From the NCBI GenBank assembly GCA_052386455.1, contig JBQTKD010000087.1, positions 9,047 to 73,046 of the forward strand: a stretch of DNA of 64,000 nucleotides. The letters run 5' to 3'. A model generated the notes under the pieces. The model saw only the letters and a list, made by a program, of their open reading frames with translations, had not been told where the DNA came from and searched no databases. The translations under genes were made by a program, and so were the position numbers. Position 1 is the stretch's first letter; each line of letters opens with the position of its first letter. This stretch comes from JBQTKD01 sp052386455 (lineage in GTDB: Bacteria > Actinomycetota > Actinomycetes > Sporichthyales > Sporichthyaceae). Below are positions 60,636 to 64,000 of the stretch, piece by piece.

Positions 60636-61607
60636 CTACTGAGACTCAAGTGCTCTCCGAGGCCGCGGGGCGCGAGCCACGCGAGCTCGCGGATGGGTGG
60701 TCGCGTAGACCTCTTGGAGGTGCTCGACGGTGACCAGCGTGTAGACCTGCGTGGTCGCCACGGACGCGTGGCCGAGAAGCTCCTGGACTACCCGCACGTC
60801 CGCGCCGCCCTCGAGCAGGTGGGTCGCGAAGGAGTGCCGCAGCGTGTGCGGGGAGACCTCGACCGTCAGGCCGGCGCCCGTTCCCGCTCCGCGCAGCGCC
60901 GTCCACGCGCTCTGCCGGGACAGGCGGCCGCCGCGTGCGTTCAGGAACAGCGCCGGAGTTCCGCCGCCCGCCTGCGCCAGCAGCACTCGCCCGCCCGCGA
61001 GGTACCCGGTCAGCGCCGCGTGCGCGCATCCGCCGAGCGGAACCATGCGCTGCTTGTCGCCCTTGCCGGTCAGCAGCACGGAGCGGTTGTCCAGATCGAC
61101 GTCGTCCACGTCCAGACCCACGGCCTCGGAGATGCGCGCGCCCGTGCCGTACAGCAGCTCGAGCAGCGCGACGTCGCGCGCGGCGAGGTCGCGGCGCTCG
61201 GCGCGGTCGGCGGCCGCGATCATCGCGGCGACGTCCGCCACCGGGATGGCCTTCGGCAGCCGCTTCGGTGCGCGCGGCGGGCGCACCGGCCGCGCCGGGT
61301 CGGCGGAGGTGAGGCCCTCGCGCAGCGCGAAGCGGTGGAAGCCGCGCACCGCGATCACCGCGCGCGCCGCCGAGGACGCCGCCAGCGGTGCGTGTTCGTC
61401 GTCGCCGGCCCGCAGCCGCACCAGGAAGTCCGCGACGTCGTGCTGCGAGATCTCGGCGACGTCGTCCACACCCCGATCGTTCAGGACGGCCAGGTAGCGG
61501 GACAGGTCCCGGCGGTAGGACAGCAGCGTGTTCGCCGCGAGGCCTCGCTCGACGGCGAGGTGGTCGAGATACCCGCGCAGCGCCCCGGCGATTTCGACTT
61601 CGGCCAC
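60636..61607 (-). CDS. xerD: Tyrosine recombinase XerD
   Basis: The 323-residue recombinase resolves chromosome dimers at dif. The full catalytic set is visible: Arg158 in GTGARISE, Lys182 in GKGDKQR, His254 and Arg257 in PHTLRHSFATHL, His280 in LGHASVATTQ and Tyr289. The N-terminal SAM-like core-binding domain spans about 1-110. A basic tail follows the Tyr. It lies between ald and parA in the conserved order; XerC is elsewhere. Confidence 0.94.
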   Translation of the reverse strand: MAEVEIAGALRGYLDHLAVERGLAANTLLSYRRDLSRYLAVLNDRGVDDVAEISQHDVADFLVRLRAGDDEHAPLAASSAARAVIAVRGFHRFALREGLTSADPARPVRPPRAPKRLPKAIPVADVAAMIAAADRAERRDLAARDVALLELLYGTGARISEAVGLDVDDVDLDNRSVLLTGKGDKQRMVPLGGCAHAALTGYLAGGRVLLAQAGGGTPALFLNARGGRLSRQSAWTALRGAGTGAGLTVEVSPHTLRHSFATHLLEGGADVRVVQELLGHASVATTQVYTLVTVEHLQEVYATTHPRARVARAPRPRRALESQ

Positions 61608-61656
61608 GCCCGCAACCTAAGGCTCCGTCGCCGCCCCAGCCGGGACCGCCGCGCCG

Positions 61657-62772
61657 TCAGGCGAGCAGCGACGCCAGCGGCACGAACGGTAGGTCGTGGG
61701 CCTCCGCCACCGGGGCGCAGACGATGGAACCGCCGTGGGTGTTGAGGCCGAGCGCCAACGCCGGATCGTTCCCTAGCGCGTCGCGCCAGCCGCGGTCGGC
61801 GATCGCCAATGCATACGGCAGCGTCACGTTGGCCAGAGCGAATGTGGACGTGTGCGGAACTGCGCCCGGCATGTTGGTCACGCAGTAGAACAGCGAGCCG
61901 TGCGCGGTGTAGGTGGGCTCGGCGTGAGTGGTGGGCCGGGAGTCCTCGAAGCAGCCGCCCTGGTCGATGGCGATGTCCACCAGCACCGTGCCTGGCTTCA
62001 TCCGGGAGACCAGGTCGCTGGACACCAGCTTCGGTGCCACCGCGCCGGGCACCAGGACCGCGCCGACCACCAGGTCCGCGTCGAGCACGGCGGCCTCGAT
62101 CTCGTAGGCGTTCGAGGCGACGGTCTGCACGTGGCCCTGGTAGATCCGGTCCGCCTCGCGCAGCTTGGCGATGTTGCGGTCCAGGAGCAGTACCTCGGCG
62201 TGCATGCCCACCGCGATCGCCGCCGCGTTCATGCCGGAAACGCCCGCGCCGATGATCACCACCTTGGCCGCGTACACACCGGAGACGCCGCCCATGAGCA
62301 CGCCGCGGCCACCGCCGGCGCGCATCAGGTGGTAGGCCCCGGCCAGCGGGGCGAGGCGGCCCGCGACCTCGCTCATGGGGTAGAGCAGCGGCAGCGAGCC
62401 GTCGGCCAACTGCACGGTCTCGTAGGCGATCGCAGTGGTGCCCGCGGCCAGCAGCGCCTGCGTGCACTCGCGCGAGGCGGCCAGGTGCAGGTACGTGAAC
62501 AGCACCTGATCGGCGCGCAGGAGCCCGTACTCCTCGGCGACCGGCTCCTTGACCTTCAGGATCAGCTCGGCGCCGCCCCAGACGTCGGCGGCCGTGGGCA
62601 GGATTTTCGCGCCCGCGGCGAGGTAGTCCGCATCCGAGATCGACGAGCCCACGCCGGCCGCTTGCTCGATCACGACCTCGTGACCGTGCCGCACGAGTTC
62701 GTGCACGCCGGGCGGGGTGATGGCCACCCGGTACTCGTGGTTCTTCAGCTCGCGCGGTACGCCAACCCTCAT
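61657..62772 (-). CDS. ald: Alanine dehydrogenase
   Basis: The 371-residue enzyme interconverts alanine and pyruvate plus ammonia with NAD. It has MRVGVPRELKNHEYRVAITP, a catalytic His in LFTYLHLAA, the Lys in LILKVKEP, the Rossmann motif VVIIGAGVSGMNAA and DIAIDQGGCFEDSRPT. It is full length. It precedes xerD by 49 nt and may share its transcript. Confidence 0.96.
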   Translation of the reverse strand: MRVGVPRELKNHEYRVAITPPGVHELVRHGHEVVIEQAAGVGSSISDADYLAAGAKILPTAADVWGGAELILKVKEPVAEEYGLLRADQVLFTYLHLAASRECTQALLAAGTTAIAYETVQLADGSLPLLYPMSEVAGRLAPLAGAYHLMRAGGGRGVLMGGVSGVYAAKVVIIGAGVSGMNAAAIAVGMHAEVLLLDRNIAKLREADRIYQGHVQTVASNAYEIEAAVLDADLVVGAVLVPGAVAPKLVSSDLVSRMKPGTVLVDIAIDQGGCFEDSRPTTHAEPTYTAHGSLFYCVTNMPGAVPHTSTFALANVTLPYALAIADRGWRDALGNDPALALGLNTHGGSIVCAPVAEAHDLPFVPLASLLA

Positions 62773-62847
62773 GGCGCGATGCTACGAGCGAGCAGGCCCG
62801 CGTAGCGCCGGATGCACCGGCGCCTCGCGGGCCGCTTTTCGTGCGGG

Positions 62848-63000
62848 TCAGTCGCTGCAGCTGCTCGAACTGCCACTGTCGCGGCCGGAGTACCCGTAGC
62901 GGTAGCCGTAGCCGCTGCGGCGAGAACGACGCCAACGGCGCCGCGGCCGCCACTGGGTGGTCGGAACCTCGTAGAGACTGAAGCGATGACGATGGGCCAT
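62848..63000 (-). CDS. Small Arg/Tyr/Ser-rich protein, function unknown
   Basis: The 50-residue protein starts MAHRHRFSLYEVPTTQWRP, continues with an Arg-rich stretch and YGYRYGYSG, and ends in a poly-Ser/Cys tail. AAGGAA precedes ATG 63000, which supports translation. The basic and aromatic composition suggests nucleic-acid or phosphoprotein binding. It lies between ald and a protein kinase gene; no family is recognised. Confidence 0.5.
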   Translation of the reverse strand: MAHRHRFSLYEVPTTQWRPRRRWRRSRRSGYGYRYGYSGRDSGSSSSCSD

Positions 63001-63079
63001 GGCGAATGCTTCCTTAACCGATCGTTTCCCGAGCGGGCACCCGGGAGGGGTATGGGGAGGCTTCCACCGAAGATCGAGT

Positions 63080-63994
63080 TCAAACCCCGGGCGACTCCGG
63101 GAGGTGCCGATCCAGCGTCGCGACGATCTGCGCGAGCGAGGGCCGCTGCTCCGGGTCGTAGGCACAGCAGGCGTCGACGAGATCGCCGATTTCGTCGGGG
63201 AGCTTGCGCGGGCGCCAGCCACCGGGCGGCGCGGCGAGGGGTCCGTAGTCCTCCCGGTACTCGGGGCAGTCGGGCGGGAACGGGTCGCGATCCGAGAGCG
63301 CCTCGAGCAGGATCACCCCGAGCCCCCATACGTCGGTGGCCGCGGTGACCTTCTCCTTGTTCGCCTGCTCCGGGGACAGGTAGCCCTGCGTGCCGTGACG
63401 GCGTTCGCCGACGCCGGGCGGGCGCGCGCCGGAGAGGTCGATGACCTTGACGACGGCGCCTTCGGCGATGATGTTGGCCGGCTTCAGATCGCAGTGCAGG
63501 ATGCCGGTGCCGTGCAGATACCAGAGCGCCGAGGCAATCTGACGCCCCATCACCACGACGTCCCGAATGGGCAGACGGCCCTCCTCGCGGAACAGTTCGC
63601 GCAGTGTCGGCCCGGTCAGCACCTCGAGGATCAGCGCGGGCTGCGGAGTCTCGTGGACCTCGTACAGCTTGATGAGGTGCGGGTGGTTCAGTCCCGTCAA
63701 GTGGCCGCCCTCGCGCAGGATGCGCTCGCCGCCCTCGGGGCCGAGGCTGGCCTTCGCGGTCTTCACCACGACCGCGCAGCTGCGCGCCTCGCTCCAGGCC
63801 TGATAGACCTCGAACCGGTTGCTGGCGGCGACGAGGCGCTGCATGCGGTACCCCGGCAGCGCCAGATCGAGATGCTCGGCCTTCCCCTGGTCGGGCACGC
63901 GGTCGATGTCGTCCCCGGACGCGGCTGCGCGGCCCCGCGGACCCGGGGGGGCGGCCACGGGCCCGCGGGGGGAAATAAGCAGGCGCGCCACCAC
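63080..63994 (-). CDS. Atypical eukaryotic-like Ser/Thr protein kinase, N-terminus uncertain
   Basis: The frame is open to the window edge. The kinase domain starts near ALPGYRMQRLVAASNRFEVY, so GTG 63898 (273 residues) may be the start. Motifs are VVVK (Lys), LHGTGILHCDLKPANI (HCD in place of HRD), VIDLSGARP (DLSG for DFG), GTQGYLSPEQ and DVWGLGVILLEAL. The glycine-rich loop is missing its glycines (VAASNRFE), so nucleotide binding is unusual. No membrane segment or PASTA domain follows. The GC-rich run at 63940-63965 is low-complexity. Confidence 0.82.
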   Translation of the reverse strand: MVARLLISPRGPVAAPPGPRGRAAASGDDIDRVPDQGKAEHLDLALPGYRMQRLVAASNRFEVYQAWSEARSCAVVVKTAKASLGPEGGERILREGGHLTGLNHPHLIKLYEVHETPQPALILEVLTGPTLRELFREEGRLPIRDVVVMGRQIASALWYLHGTGILHCDLKPANIIAEGAVVKVIDLSGARPPGVGERRHGTQGYLSPEQANKEKVTAATDVWGLGVILLEALSDRDPFPPDCPEYREDYGPLAAPPGGWRPRKLPDEIGDLVDACCAYDPEQRPSLAQIVATLDRHLPESPGV

Positions 63995-64000
63995 CGAGGA

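Overview
The window is about 70% G+C DNA from an actinobacterium. The evidence is the codon use, the frequent GTG starts, the gene order ald-xerD-parA-scpA-scpB-rluB-aroH-tyrA-cmk-der familiar from Actinomycetota, and the load of acyl-CoA genes typical of mycolic-type and related soil lineages. I cannot name the genus. A Frankiales/Sporichthya-like or Mycobacteriales-like organism would fit.

Layout. (1) 1-16.9 kb: lipid and CoA-ester catabolism. It holds a family III CoA-transferase (cut by the window edge), a DECR-type 2,4-dienoyl-CoA reductase, an orphan oxidase subunit III/IV pair beside a six-helix membrane protein, a double-hotdog MaoC-type hydratase, a PIN-like toxin/antitoxin pair, two enoyl-CoA hydratases, an acyl-CoA synthetase, a frameshifted lipoprotein, and a tightly coupled operon of acyl-CoA synthetase, swivelling phosphohistidine-domain protein and lipocalin-like protein. 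An FAD oxidoreductase follows. (2) 16.9-19.3 kb: gene debris (DUF4143 tail, PlsC fragment) with a Phd/PIN toxin module and an HTH/nucleotidyltransferase module. (3) 19.3-37.7 kb: storage-lipid and beta-oxidation genes. These are HAD-PlsC and PlsB acyltransferases, aldehyde dehydrogenase, wax ester synthase/DGAT, thiolase, SDRs, a MarR-acyl-CoA dehydrogenase-BadH-BadI-like set that may open an alicyclic ring, ferredoxin, a GAF-LuxR regulator, and a polyhydroxyalkanoate locus (MpaB-like oxygenase, PhaC, PhaZ, LCM methyltransferase, PhaB-like reductase). (4) 37.7-53 kb: accessory genes. These are a large cyclase/AAA/TPR protein and an AbiEi-like protein bracketed by three copies of a 71-74 bp palindrome-ended repeat, a long KAS III fusion, an MMPL transporter, a MshEN-glycosyltransferase-like protein with degraded catalytic motifs, a cytidylate-kinase-like protein, a PhyH dioxygenase, IS256/IS21 debris, a PD-(D/E)XK protein and tRNA-Pro(GGG). 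(5) 53-63 kb: the conserved housekeeping cluster, all on the minus strand. A small Arg/Tyr-rich gene and a protein kinase close the window.

The most unifying observation is an 18-bp intergenic sequence close to CTCTAGnnTTCnACTATC. It lies in at least six, perhaps seven, promoter regions between 2.7 and 31 kb, nearly all divergent and all next to lipid or CoA-ester genes. This suggests one regulon tying activation, beta-oxidation, wax ester/TAG synthesis and ring cleavage together. The regulator is not evident in the window.
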